DNA from: an uncultured Pseudomonadota bacterium
GTDB taxonomy: Bacteria; Pseudomonadota; Alphaproteobacteria; Rs-D84
DNA length: 48,982 nt
NCBI GenBank assembly: GCA_900320405.1
Contig: OOHM01000001.1
Location: 154,209 to 203,190 of the forward strand
Direction of reading: 5' to 3'
A program made the translations under genes and the position numbers. The notes below the pieces were generated by a model. It saw only the letters and a program-made list of their open reading frames with translations. It ran no database searches and had not been told where the DNA came from. Within the stretch, counting starts at the first letter, position 1, and each line of letters begins with the position of its first letter. Shown here piece by piece: positions 32,813 through 41,510 of this stretch.

Positions 32813-33559
32813 TTATTTCGTTTTGTCAATACCAGAGTCGCGCAATCTGTAATATTCCCAAATGGCTTCGGGTGCAATATCGGTCAGGCGCATTTTGCGG
32901 CGTACGCGAAAAAGTCCAAAAAATTCCCGTTTAAGGCTGCCAAACCCGGCATATTCCCAATCGATTATACCGGTTATTTTCATGCTTTTGGGGTTGACCA
33001 GAATATTGCTGCACATATCCCCGTGAACCAAGCCTATATCACGTGCGTTGCCTTGGTGTGGGCGCATATCGTTCAATTCAGGTAATTTCGCATTGAACAA
33101 GGTATATATTATTCCACCCAATTCTTTGCCAATTTGTTCGCGGTGCGCACGTATTTTGTTTAGCGATAAATTTACCAATATTGTTCCCGGAATAAATTTT
33201 GTTTCGTAAACCGTATAAATGCCTATTTTACGAATTTTAATCCGCGGTACGCGCACACTTAACAACGGCGCAATCGCATCGGTTATACGTTTTTCGCGGG
33301 TGAATTTATCAACGGAATTGTCGCGCAAATGGAATTTGCGAATTTTGTAAACATACCCGTCTGGGGTTATGAATGCCAAACTGCCCCCGCCTTTGGCAAG
33401 TCGAAAATGCCGCCAATCGCGGCGCGGAAACGCGCCACGTAACGCGTTTAATTTTGCCTTATAATCAAATAATTTTTCGCGCCGAAACCACGCGCGCCAC
33501 TTTCCAATTGGAATAAAATAAGATAGGATATAAAGAGTATTAAAAAATATTCGCCACAT
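32813..33559 (-). CDS. Aminoglycoside-phosphotransferase-like kinase
   Basis: 248 residues. HGDMCSN (179-185) is the catalytic Brenner motif of APH/choline-kinase-fold enzymes, IDWEYAG (199-205) the metal-binding DxD-like motif, and YKIRK (71-75) may carry the ATP lysine. The first 20 residues are hydrophobic (FFNTLYILSYFIPIG). Similar kinases act on small alcohols or sugars in cell-envelope pathways; there is no evidence for drug resistance. The ATG at 33559 has AGGG 7 nt upstream. Confidence 0.7.
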   Translation of the reverse strand: MWRIFFNTLYILSYFIPIGKWRAWFRREKLFDYKAKLNALRGAFPRRDWRHFRLAKGGGSLAFITPDGYVYKIRKFHLRDNSVDKFTREKRITDAIAPLLSVRVPRIKIRKIGIYTVYETKFIPGTILVNLSLNKIRAHREQIGKELGGIIYTLFNAKLPELNDMRPHQGNARDIGLVHGDMCSNILVNPKSMKITGIIDWEYAGFGSLKREFFGLFRVRRKMRLTDIAPEAIWEYYRLRDSGIDKTK

Positions 33560-33633
33560 ATTCAACCCTGTACTTGTATTTGCGTATAATAAATACTATT
33601 GAAACTAACAAAAAAAACAAGTATTTTATTTAT

Positions 33634-35829
33634 ATGTTTAAGTCTGGAACAATTGTCAAAGTCTTATTGCCCAATGTCGTAAACCGCGGTTACGATTACC
33701 GGTTAAATACAGATGCAGATTTGGGTGCGTTTGTCCGTGTGACATTGATGAACCGACCATATGTTGGCGTGATTTATGGTGTTGGTGATGGCGCCGTTGC
33801 CCCCGACAAGATTAAAGATATATCGTGTGTCTTTCCGTGGAAATTGTCGATTGCCGATTTGCAATGGATTCAAAAAATGTCCGATTGGACTTTGATGGCA
33901 CCGGGTGCGGTGTTGCGATTGATTATTAATGTGCCCGATGCATTTGCAGAACCAAAAATGGAACAATTGTATTCATATAATTTCGATGCGCCAAAATCAA
34001 AAATGACCGAAAGTCGCCAAATGGTTTTGGATGCGTTTGAATTAAATGATAATGAACCGATGTCTGTGCCCGATATTCAATCAATTGCACGGGTTGGACC
34101 GTCTGTTGTAAAAACGATGATTACGCGGGGAATGTTGGTGCCGGCATTTTCACGACCGATTGAACAATCTTTTGAATACCAATATCGTGATATGGGAAAT
34201 ATAGAACTGAACGCGGAACAACGCGTCGCCGCTGATAAAATAGGACACGATATAGATCAGGGCGGATTTTCGGTGAACCTGCTTGATGGTATCACGGGCA
34301 GTGGTAAAACCCAGGTTTATTTTGATTCGGTGTGGCGGGCATACAGTGCGGGAAAATCTGTGTTGTTGATGATGCCGGAAATCGCATTGACCACACAATT
34401 TATCAAAAGATTTGAATCGCGATTTGGTGCACCGCCCGTGGTGTGGCACAGTAATTTGACCGCGGCGCGTCGTCGTGACATATGGCGTGGCGTGATGCAG
34501 GGCAAAATCAGGGTGGTGGTTGGCACGCGCAGCGCACTGTTTTTGCCGTGGCAAAATTTGGGATTAATTGTTGTCGATGAAGAACACGATTCTTCTTATA
34601 AACAGGAAGATATGGGAAATTATCATGGTCGTGATATGGCGATTTTGCGTGCAAAATTGTCGAACTTTCCGGTTGTATTGGCGTCCGCCACGCCATCCGA
34701 AGAAACAATGCATAATATTGAAATCGGTCGGTATGGTCATCTGGTGCTGCGGTCGCGTTACGGTGGTGCCGAATTACCAAAAATAGAAACAATCGATATG
34801 CGTGAAAATCGTCCCGAAGAATACAAGGTTAATAATGAAGAATCGCGTGTCGGTTCTTTGTCGCCGGTGTTGTGTGAAGAAATTAAAAACACATTAAATA
34901 ATCACCGTCAGGTTATGCTGTTTATAAATCGTCGCGGTTTTGCGCCAATTGTACAATGTAAAAAATGTGGTTGGGTGGCCACGTGTGCGGATTGTTCGGT
35001 TGGTATGACATATCACAAAAGGTTGGGAAAATTATTGTGTCATATGTGTGGCCGAACAATGGCGTTGCCGGATGTGTGCCCTGATTGCGGCGGGGATGTG
35101 TCTATGCGTGGGGCGGGCCTGGAAAAGATAGAAGAGGAGGTTAAATCGCGTTTTCCATCTGCGCGTACCGCGATTGTTTCCAGTGATACAATGATGTCGC
35201 GCGGCGCATTGGAACGGCTTGTTGCCAAGATGGAATCGGGTGAATTGGATATAATAATTGGAACACAAATTTTGGCCAAAGGTCACCATTTCCCGAATTT
35301 GACCTTGGTTGGCGTTGTTGATGCAGATATGGGATTATTTGGTACGGATTTTCGCAGTCCAGAACATACTTTTCAACAGTTGTTCCAGGTCGCCGGTCGT
35401 GCCGGTCGTGGCAATGCACCGGGTCGTGTTTTATTGCAGACATATCAACCAACGCATCCGGTGTTGACGGCCATTTGTGCCGGTAATCGTGATGAATTTT
35501 TTCGGGCCGATATGGATGCGCGACGCGCGGCCAAGATGCCACCGTTTGGTCAATTAATCGCCGTTGTTATTGAATGTAAAAAAGAATCGGTTTTAAAGAA
35601 GTTTTGTGAAGATTTATCGCGCGCGGTGCCGAATGTGAACGGTGCGCGAATAATGGGGCCTGTTATGGCGCAAATATATATGGCGCGAAATTGGTACCGT
35701 ATGCGTTTTTTGATATCGGGTGACGCCCGGGCACATTTACAACCCTTGGTGACATTGTGGTTGTCACGTGTAAACGTGCCGGCGAATGTGCGTGTAAAAA
35801 TTGATGTGAACCCAATGAATTTTATGTAA
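33634..35829 (+). CDS. priA: Primosomal replication-restart helicase PriA
   Basis: 731 residues from the ATG at 33634. N-terminal DNA-binding domain, Walker A GITGSGKT (219-226), DEEH box, and eight cysteines in zinc loops between helicase halves (CKKCGWVATCADC and CHMCGRTMALPDVCPDC). QVAGRAGRG is motif VI. Restarts stalled forks by unwinding and loading DnaB. No Shine-Dalgarno is obvious; TATAAT occurs at 33585-33590, giving about 37 nt of leader. Full length for the family. Confidence 0.95.
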   Translation: MFKSGTIVKVLLPNVVNRGYDYRLNTDADLGAFVRVTLMNRPYVGVIYGVGDGAVAPDKIKDISCVFPWKLSIADLQWIQKMSDWTLMAPGAVLRLIINVPDAFAEPKMEQLYSYNFDAPKSKMTESRQMVLDAFELNDNEPMSVPDIQSIARVGPSVVKTMITRGMLVPAFSRPIEQSFEYQYRDMGNIELNAEQRVAADKIGHDIDQGGFSVNLLDGITGSGKTQVYFDSVWRAYSAGKSVLLMMPEIALTTQFIKRFESRFGAPPVVWHSNLTAARRRDIWRGVMQGKIRVVVGTRSALFLPWQNLGLIVVDEEHDSSYKQEDMGNYHGRDMAILRAKLSNFPVVLASATPSEETMHNIEIGRYGHLVLRSRYGGAELPKIETIDMRENRPEEYKVNNEESRVGSLSPVLCEEIKNTLNNHRQVMLFINRRGFAPIVQCKKCGWVATCADCSVGMTYHKRLGKLLCHMCGRTMALPDVCPDCGGDVSMRGAGLEKIEEEVKSRFPSARTAIVSSDTMMSRGALERLVAKMESGELDIIIGTQILAKGHHFPNLTLVGVVDADMGLFGTDFRSPEHTFQQLFQVAGRAGRGNAPGRVLLQTYQPTHPVLTAICAGNRDEFFRADMDARRAAKMPPFGQLIAVVIECKKESVLKKFCEDLSRAVPNVNGARIMGPVMAQIYMARNWYRMRFLISGDARAHLQPLVTLWLSRVNVPANVRVKIDVNPMNFM

Positions 35830-35833
35830 TAAA

Positions 35834-35854
35834 AAACCGCGCATTGCGCGGTTT
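35834..35854. terminator. Terminator between priA and 35859 gene
   Basis: AAACCGCGCA / TGCGCGGTTT with a very tight loop. The T run lies on the minus-strand side, so it mainly ends the leftward 131-residue gene. Confidence 0.7.
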
Positions 35855-35858
35855 GAAA

Positions 35859-36254
35859 TTATTTGCCACGTCCAGGTGTTTGATTTTTCCTTTGCCACGT
35901 GAACAGACGAACCACGCGTTTCACACCCGCCTTCATATTTTGAATTGTTGCATTTCGTTTTTCTTGTTTATTTGAAAAACGTTCCATTATTTCATGTTCG
36001 CGATCTGATTCGCCGGACCCGGTTGCATCACGAATCATTTCTTGAATGACCTCCATATCTTTATAAAGCAGGTTCAATTCATATCCACCCGGTTCATCGT
36101 GATTCATAATCTGGGATTGTATGCGTTTTTCTTTTTCGTGCAGCCAATCAATATACTTTTTTTCATCAAGAATATTACCGTTGTCGTCAACGATTCCCAA
36201 TTGTGCCATTTTATCCAGAACGTTTTGTTTTACTTCTTGTAAATAATCAGACAT
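35859..36254 (-). CDS. Small hypothetical protein
   Basis: 131 residues, soluble and highly charged. N-terminal helix SDYLQEVKQNVLDKMAQLG, then DWLHEKEKRIQSQI, LLYKDMEVIQEMIRDA, and a basic C-terminus (GVKRVVRLFTWQRKN). No family recognised. Begins 33 nt after the VirB11-like gene on the same strand, with AAGGGAAA before its ATG, so the two are probably co-transcribed. Confidence 0.6.
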   Translation of the reverse strand: MSDYLQEVKQNVLDKMAQLGIVDDNGNILDEKKYIDWLHEKEKRIQSQIMNHDEPGGYELNLLYKDMEVIQEMIRDATGSGESDREHEIMERFSNKQEKRNATIQNMKAGVKRVVRLFTWQRKNQTPGRGK

Positions 36255-36287
36255 TTTGTTTCCCTTTCTTTGTGTTAAATCTTTTTT

Positions 36288-37247
36288 TTATACAACCTCG
36301 GTCACGGCGCGCAGTGAACCATCGCGCGATAATTGCACCACACGAATCTTTTGCTTCATTTCCGCGATTAAATCGGTGCGGTCATATGCGGGTTGTGTGT
36401 GTAAAATGCGGTCTGCAAATGCGGCGTATGCGGCATCGGCACTTTCGGCGTGAATTGTTGTATAGAAATGTTCGTGACCGGTTCCCAACATTTCCCACAT
36501 AACCGCGGCATTATCGGTCGATATTTCGCCGCCAATAATCACATCCGGTGTCATACGCACGACCAAGTCCAACAATCGCGCATAATTGAAATCATTTGTT
36601 TGTTCGGTTCGTGACAAAACAAAATGAACCCGATTCTTTTGCGGAACACGAACTTCGCGGGCGTCTTCAACGGTAATCACACGACTGTTTTGATCAATCA
36701 GTGTCAACATATGATTCAAAAAGGTCGTTTTCCCGGTCGCGGTTGCGCCACTGATTAAAATAGGGCTGCCGTCATTTATGGCACTCATCAATCGGTCATA
36801 CGGGTCGTCGGGACGTGTGGTTTCGCGCGGTTTGACCTTCATCAATTTTTCGCCGCGTTTCAAATGATATTTTTCAAAAGATGTATCTTCAACACCACCA
36901 CCGCGAATATTTAATGCCACTCCGCCGGTTATGTCGCGTTCATCATATTGCACATTTGGGCCGGCGATAGCACTGAAACGGTGATTCCCCGGCAAAGTCG
37001 CATATACAACCGGCATACCGCGAATCGGGTCAAATGGGCGTTCATATATGTTTGCGACGGTGTGAATCAAATCAACCAAGTATTGTTTGGTAAGTGTTGG
37101 TGCGTCATATGCAACCCACGGTACGCGCGCACCGTGCAGACGCATCCAAACCTCGCATTCATGGTTTATTGCGATTTCTTCTACAAAAGACGGCCGGTAA
37201 AAATCCGACAGAGGTTTCAATAAAGATTCCAATACAACATTTGCCAT
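36288..37247 (-). CDS. VirB11/TrbB-type secretion ATPase, orphan
   Basis: 319 residues. VirB11 family order: N-terminal domain, Walker A GATATGKT (167-174), Asp box TVEDAREV, Walker B VIIGGEI (236-242), and His box GHEHFYTTIHAES. Members power type IV secretion or pilus assembly as hexamers. No other T4SS gene (VirB4, 8, 9, 10, D4) is in the window. Length and motifs are complete, so it is likely active. It may serve a dispersed secretion system. Confidence 0.88.
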   Translation of the reverse strand: MANVVLESLLKPLSDFYRPSFVEEIAINHECEVWMRLHGARVPWVAYDAPTLTKQYLVDLIHTVANIYERPFDPIRGMPVVYATLPGNHRFSAIAGPNVQYDERDITGGVALNIRGGGVEDTSFEKYHLKRGEKLMKVKPRETTRPDDPYDRLMSAINDGSPILISGATATGKTTFLNHMLTLIDQNSRVITVEDAREVRVPQKNRVHFVLSRTEQTNDFNYARLLDLVVRMTPDVIIGGEISTDNAAVMWEMLGTGHEHFYTTIHAESADAAYAAFADRILHTQPAYDRTDLIAEMKQKIRVVQLSRDGSLRAVTEVV

Positions 37248-37277
37248 TTATAAAATCATTTTATCATAAATCGGCGC

Positions 37278-37306
37278 TTGAATCAAAATTGTTTATTTGA
37301 TAAAAT
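37278..37306 (+). promoter_or_regulatory. Promoter of the lipoprotein operon
   Basis: TTGAAT (37278-37283), 17-bp spacer, TAAAAT (37301-37306), 22 nt before the ATG of the lipoprotein. Confidence 0.6.
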
Positions 37307-37327
37307 CATAAAAAAGAGAGAAAGAAA

Positions 37328-37888
37328 ATGAAGAAATTATTTTTACCAATTTTTTGTTTAACCCTGGCTTTGATGGGCTGTGCCGGCGAAGACAGACCAT
37401 ATAACACCGAAGATTTTGCAAACGGTGGTGACGATGCACCGTACTATAACGAACGAACCAGTACATTTATGCAACCGGATAATCAGTATGCAGATATTGA
37501 TGCGTATCGCCCAAAATCCGATTTGGAAAAGGAAGAAAAGAACAAGCGTTGGAATACTGCGCGTATGGAAACCCGTTGGCAAGAATACAAAGGTGCGATG
37601 GTTCGTGTGCAAATATTATTGGGTAACAGTGATTTGCGCGAAATGCGTCTGCGTTTGATGCAAAATGCCGATGGTATGGACATTGACGGCGATATTCGCA
37701 CCGTTTTGGGCAAGGTCGCAGATTACGAGATGAAACGTGTGTGCGGTCGTAATGCGGACAGCATTGTTTTGGTGTACGATAACCCGTCGTTTGAAACAAT
37801 GCGCCCGACACCGTTTTTTGATTATCGTATAGAGGCCGAGGGCGCGACAATGCGCGAATACGGTTTCCGTTGCGTTTACAATAACTAA
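37328..37888 (+). CDS. Lipoprotein, unknown
   Basis: 186 residues. Signal peptide MKKLFLPIFCLTLALMG with lipobox LMGC, lipidated Cys18. The mature part is charged, with a polar linker (18-60) then helical KSDLEKEEKNKRWNTARME and a C-terminal region with two more cysteines (RVCGRNADS and FRCVYNN), possibly a disulphide. No family recognised. Followed 30 nt later by the FKBP lipoprotein; the pair forms a periplasmic/outer-membrane operon. Confidence 0.75.
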   Translation: MKKLFLPIFCLTLALMGCAGEDRPYNTEDFANGGDDAPYYNERTSTFMQPDNQYADIDAYRPKSDLEKEEKNKRWNTARMETRWQEYKGAMVRVQILLGNSDLREMRLRLMQNADGMDIDGDIRTVLGKVADYEMKRVCGRNADSIVLVYDNPSFETMRPTPFFDYRIEAEGATMREYGFRCVYNN

Positions 37889-37918
37889 GAACAAAAAAAC
37901 TAAACAAAAGGATGCAAA

Positions 37919-38251
37919 ATGAAAAAAATACTTGGTGTTTTTGGTGTGTGTGGTGCGCTTTTTTGCGCGGGATGTGATGCGGGCGATGTGACCGCACAAA
38001 ACGGTGATACGGTTGTTATCAATTTTGCGGGATACCTGGATGGTGTTCAATTCCCGGGCGGTACCGCGGAATCTTATCCTTTGGTTTTGGGCAGTGGTCA
38101 ATTTGTTCCGGGATTCGAAGAACAATTGGTTGGTGCGAAAAAGGGCGAAGAACGTGATGTTAATATCACATTCCCAACACAATATGTTCCGGATTTGGCG
38201 GGCAAAGATGTTGTGTTCAAGGTCAAAGTCGTTGATATTCAAAAGAAATAA
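37919..38251 (+). CDS. FKBP-type peptidyl-prolyl isomerase, lipoprotein
   Basis: 110 residues. Lipobox FCAGC gives Cys19 after the signal peptide. The rest is a minimal FKBP domain: GDTVVINFAGYLDGVQF, then FVPGFEEQLVGAKKGEERDV and TFPTQYVPDLAGKDVVFKV, the usual FKBP core. Helps fold envelope proteins. Good ribosome site (AAAGGATG). Ends at a bidirectional terminator. Confidence 0.88.
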   Translation: MKKILGVFGVCGALFCAGCDAGDVTAQNGDTVVINFAGYLDGVQFPGGTAESYPLVLGSGQFVPGFEEQLVGAKKGEERDVNITFPTQYVPDLAGKDVVFKVKVVDIQKK

Positions 38252-38266
38252 TCTTTATACAAAAGT

Positions 38267-38299
38267 AAAAAAAACGCCGAAATTTTCCGGCGTTTTTTT
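38267..38299. terminator. Bidirectional terminator
   Basis: AAAAAAACGCCG / CGGCGTTTTTTT, 12 pairs; it separates the FKBP gene from the convergent 38298 gene and touches the latter's stop codon. Confidence 0.85.
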
Positions 38300-39068
38300 A
38301 CTTCTGTCTTTGCTGCCGTTTTTCTTGCACCAATGCTTTGAATTCTTCGTATGATTTTATACGTGACAGTACATATGTTGAAATATGAACATCCAAATTA
38401 TTTTGCAAAACGCTTTTAAGGTATTTCATTGATGTCGCGGTCATAATCGCATTCCATAATGGGTCGCGTTGTTCGTTCGTGTCTTCGTGTGCGGGGGCAC
38501 GACCCTGGGCAATAAAAGATGTTTCTGCGATGTTGCCTACATTGTAAACTTTCATACTTTGGTCAATTTTTATGCCAAAGAAGTTTTCCAATTCTTTTAA
38601 TTTATAATTTAATTGGTATAAATCGTTGCCAGACATCGCGGCCTCGGTCATAAGGTCGGATATGCGTTCCCTGGATTGCACCGTGCGCCCCATTGTGTGT
38701 GACAGATTCGTAATTATATATGTGAAAATCATTCCGCGTGACCATTCGGTATTATTGTTGGCCGAATTTGGTTCGTTTTTAATCTGTTGTATGAAAACGG
38801 TTTCATTTTTTTTGAATCTGAAATCTTTGTTGTGTGCATAAATATCTGTGGCCAATTCGTTGGGCGTCATATTGGCGATATCTTGTTCCGGAACGTGTTT
38901 GAAAATGCGTTTGATGTGCGATTTGATAATATCAATATCTTCGGGAAATGTTATCATTGCGGATATGTTCGCGTTTGGTTCAACCCGATCCACAAAAGTG
39001 GTATTTAGCAATATTATATTCAATTGCTTTTTTATATCTGAAAAAACATTGTTTAGTTCGGGTTTCAT
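38298..39068 (-). CDS. Hypothetical protein
   Basis: 256 residues, not recognised. The first 75 residues (ISAMITFPEDIDIIKSHIKR, then VPEQDIANMTPNELATDIYA) are helical, followed by a longer helical domain (SNANNNTEWSRGMIFTYIIT, YQLNYKLKELENFF). It ends KEFKALVQEKRQQRQ-like and basic. No TM or signal. AAGGCGG precedes the ATG by 7 nt. It stands alone between the FKBP and lpxI genes. Confidence 0.55.
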   Translation of the reverse strand: MKPELNNVFSDIKKQLNIILLNTTFVDRVEPNANISAMITFPEDIDIIKSHIKRIFKHVPEQDIANMTPNELATDIYAHNKDFRFKKNETVFIQQIKNEPNSANNNTEWSRGMIFTYIITNLSHTMGRTVQSRERISDLMTEAAMSGNDLYQLNYKLKELENFFGIKIDQSMKVYNVGNIAETSFIAQGRAPAHEDTNEQRDPLWNAIMTATSMKYLKSVLQNNLDVHISTYVLSRIKSYEEFKALVQEKRQQRQK

Positions 39069-39129
39069 AATATCCGCCTTTTTTATGTTATATCAGGATA
39101 CTACACTAAAAAACAATGTTGTCAACCGG

Positions 39130-39954
39130 TTATTCGTCAACGGCCATAATGAATATTCCGCGTTTATTCGCGGTTTTAATAACCAAATCTTTATCAACCA
39201 CAAAGCAGGTTTTGGTATTCACGACAATTCCGTTTAATTTCGCATCTGCGACCGCGTTCACCGTGTCAACACCAATTGCCGGAATATCAATGGTTAAATC
39301 TTGGCCCGGTTTAGTCATTTTTGCAAAAACACCACCGCTTTTCTTGGATTTTTTGCGCATTTCAATCACCCGGTCCAGCATTTTTGCGGTGCCTTCGGCG
39401 GCCTCGACCGCCAAAACCTGTTTGTCGACAACAACAGATGCGCCAATATCGGCGGTGCCAATGGTATGTGAAACATCCATTGCGCGTTTTATGATTTTCT
39501 TGTCCGCCACAGTTGGTTTTTTGCGTGTCATCACGCCCGGTTTTTCAAACGTTAATTCCGGTGCCAAATCTTGGGCCGCAACAACATTGAAACCCGCATT
39601 GGTCATAATTTTATTTAATGCCACCGCCATAGAATCATACCCCCGTTGATTTTTTAATATTTTTAATAATGCGAAAAAAGTCCATAAATCCGGCCGCAAA
39701 TCAGACAGGTTTGGATGTCCAATTGCGCCAACAAAAATTACATTCTTTATGTTGCGCCGGCGTGCCGCGTGAATTGCCGCGCCCGCGCCACCAATGCGAA
39801 TCACCATATCAGGATTTAATTTTTCATCGTAAAAATTTTTCAGCCCGATTACAAATACATCCCACCCGCGTGCGCGCAATGCATCACGCACCAAGAACGG
39901 CAACCTTAACGCGCCGGCAACAATCGCAATTTTTTTATCAGATTTCTTTATCAT
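39130..39954 (-). CDS. lpxI: UDP-2,3-diacylglucosamine hydrolase LpxI
   Basis: 274 residues from the ATG at 39954; two earlier in-frame ATGs (39972 and 39990) are possible. KKIAIVAGALRLPFLV at the start, AVEAAEGTAKMLDRV in the middle and MTKPGQDLTIDIPAIGVDTV near the end are the LpxI (DUF1009) signature. It removes UMP from UDP-2,3-diacylglucosamine in lipid A synthesis; this form is common in Alphaproteobacteria instead of LpxH. This supports a Gram-negative host with lipid A. Confidence 0.9.
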   Translation of the reverse strand: MIKKSDKKIAIVAGALRLPFLVRDALRARGWDVFVIGLKNFYDEKLNPDMVIRIGGAGAAIHAARRRNIKNVIFVGAIGHPNLSDLRPDLWTFFALLKILKNQRGYDSMAVALNKIMTNAGFNVVAAQDLAPELTFEKPGVMTRKKPTVADKKIIKRAMDVSHTIGTADIGASVVVDKQVLAVEAAEGTAKMLDRVIEMRKKSKKSGGVFAKMTKPGQDLTIDIPAIGVDTVNAVADAKLNGIVVNTKTCFVVDKDLVIKTANKRGIFIMAVDE

Positions 39955-40043
39955 AATTACAATGGTAAGCATAAAACGGACTGGAATCAAGTTTGATTTT
40001 ATGATACAATCCTAATTAAGTAATATACCAAGTGGAAAATTAA

Positions 40044-40865
40044 ATGAAAAAAATATCTTATTTTGTGGTCGCCTTCGTGTGTTTCGCAATTTGCGGAAAC
40101 GCCGATGCCGCGCGCCGTGGGGACGCCTTTCGTGGGGAAGTTTTGAAAGGTTTGAACACAAATCGTGTGGTCAAAAATAATGGCAGTAGAAATTCTGGGC
40201 AATACAATACGGCGGGCGTTGATGCCACCGCGGCGTCCTATGCCGGCGCATATGGCGAATTGGGCCAAGAAGTTTTTTATGATGAATCGCCTGCAAAAAA
40301 TGAAGACTATAACATATTTGTTCCAACAACAATGTATGTTCGTATGGGCGGCGGACTGAATATTTCGGGGGCAACTAAAAAGGCGCGGTTTGATGGCGAA
40401 CGACACGATTCCAAGGGGTCTTGGAATGTTTTGTTGGGGTTGGGGTGGAATATGTCATCCTATGTCCGGACCGAAATCGCGTTTCAACAATCGACATTTG
40501 AATTCAAAGATTTATCGAATTTGTCTGCCGATTATCATACTTTGAATGGGATGTTATATTTTGATTTTGCACGCCGCTATGTTCATTCGGGCGATATTAC
40601 ATATCGTCGTACATTTGTGCCGTTTATGGGAATCGGTGCCGGAATTGGCACATATGATTTCACGGGCGCAAACGGTGCGGGTGGATTTTTGGTTGTTGCG
40701 CCACGTTTGGAATTGGGGATGAATTTTATGCTGAACGATATGATTGGTTTGGATATTGCATATCAATACCAGATGAACATTGGCCACGGGTTTGGTTGGA
40801 ATACATCGCGCAGTGGTGTTGATAATGTCGGCAATGTTATGGCAACAATTCGTGTGAATTTTTAA
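40044..40865 (+). CDS. Outer-membrane beta-barrel protein
   Basis: 273 residues. Signal peptide MKKISYFVVAFVCFAICGNADA, cleavage after about residue 22. The mature protein has many alternating strands (YVRMGGGLNIS, VLLGLGWNMSSYVRTEIAF, GFLVVAPRLELGMNFML) and ends in Phe (MATIRVNF), typical of OmpA/OmpW-like barrels. A weak site AAGTGGA precedes the ATG. Paired with a similar barrel 12 nt downstream. Confidence 0.85.
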   Translation: MKKISYFVVAFVCFAICGNADAARRGDAFRGEVLKGLNTNRVVKNNGSRNSGQYNTAGVDATAASYAGAYGELGQEVFYDESPAKNEDYNIFVPTTMYVRMGGGLNISGATKKARFDGERHDSKGSWNVLLGLGWNMSSYVRTEIAFQQSTFEFKDLSNLSADYHTLNGMLYFDFARRYVHSGDITYRRTFVPFMGIGAGIGTYDFTGANGAGGFLVVAPRLELGMNFMLNDMIGLDIAYQYQMNIGHGFGWNTSRSGVDNVGNVMATIRVNF

Positions 40866-40877
40866 CAGGGGATAATA

Positions 40878-41501
40878 ATGAAAAAACTTTTAATTTGTCT
40901 TTTGTGTGTTTTGCCTATGCACGCGGGTGCAACGGTTCTTTATCGGGTCCAGACAACATCTGCGCCAACCGATTCGGTTAACAAAAACGATACATTTGCG
41001 TCGCGTCATCGTTTCTATGTTGGCGGTATGTATGATTTATCTTTCTGGCAAAATGACGGTGGCGTTGCCGGTAAGGCCGCATCGGGTTTTGATGTCGTCG
41101 CGGGATTTCGCCTGTATGATACATTTCGCATCGAAGCCGATTATATGAACACGCGCGCAAAGTGGGATGATTTCGCATTAAAAACAAATACGATTTTTGT
41201 GAATGCGTTGGTTGATGCACGCATTGATAACCTGTACCGGTTCTTTTATAAACAGAAATTGGTTCCCTATGTTGGTGCGGGCGTCGGTATGACCTGGGTT
41301 GATGGTGATGATGTGGCGGTCGAAAAAGATTCTGTTGCGTCTATGGCGGCGTTGGCGGGTATCGCGGTTGAATTGGGTGAACACTTTACATTGGATTTGG
41401 GGTATCGTTATGTATATATGTTCAAACCGCATACGGATGTTTTACCCGACCTGCGGCCGCGGGCGCATCAATTGCGTGTTGGCGCGCGCATAAACTTCTA
41501 G
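40878..41501 (+). CDS. Outer-membrane beta-barrel protein
   Basis: 207 residues. Signal peptide MKKLLICLLCVLPMHAGA. Strand pattern FYVGGMYDLSFW, GFDVVAGFRLYDTFRIEADYM, FFYKQKLVPYVGAGVGMTW, FTLDLGYRYVYMF, ending HQLRVGARINF with terminal Phe. An eight-stranded porin-like or surface-antigen barrel. Begins 12 nt after the previous barrel gene with a GGGG site, so one operon; the RNA methyltransferase follows 9 nt later. Confidence 0.85.
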   Translation: MKKLLICLLCVLPMHAGATVLYRVQTTSAPTDSVNKNDTFASRHRFYVGGMYDLSFWQNDGGVAGKAASGFDVVAGFRLYDTFRIEADYMNTRAKWDDFALKTNTIFVNALVDARIDNLYRFFYKQKLVPYVGAGVGMTWVDGDDVAVEKDSVASMAALAGIAVELGEHFTLDLGYRYVYMFKPHTDVLPDLRPRAHQLRVGARINF

Positions 41502-41510
41502 GGTTAATAT

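Noticed and set aside
32813..33559. Aminoglycoside resistance gene
   Set aside because: The kinase motifs fit the fold, but the protein lies among housekeeping genes, has a hydrophobic N-terminus and no resistance-family signature; a metabolic kinase is more likely.
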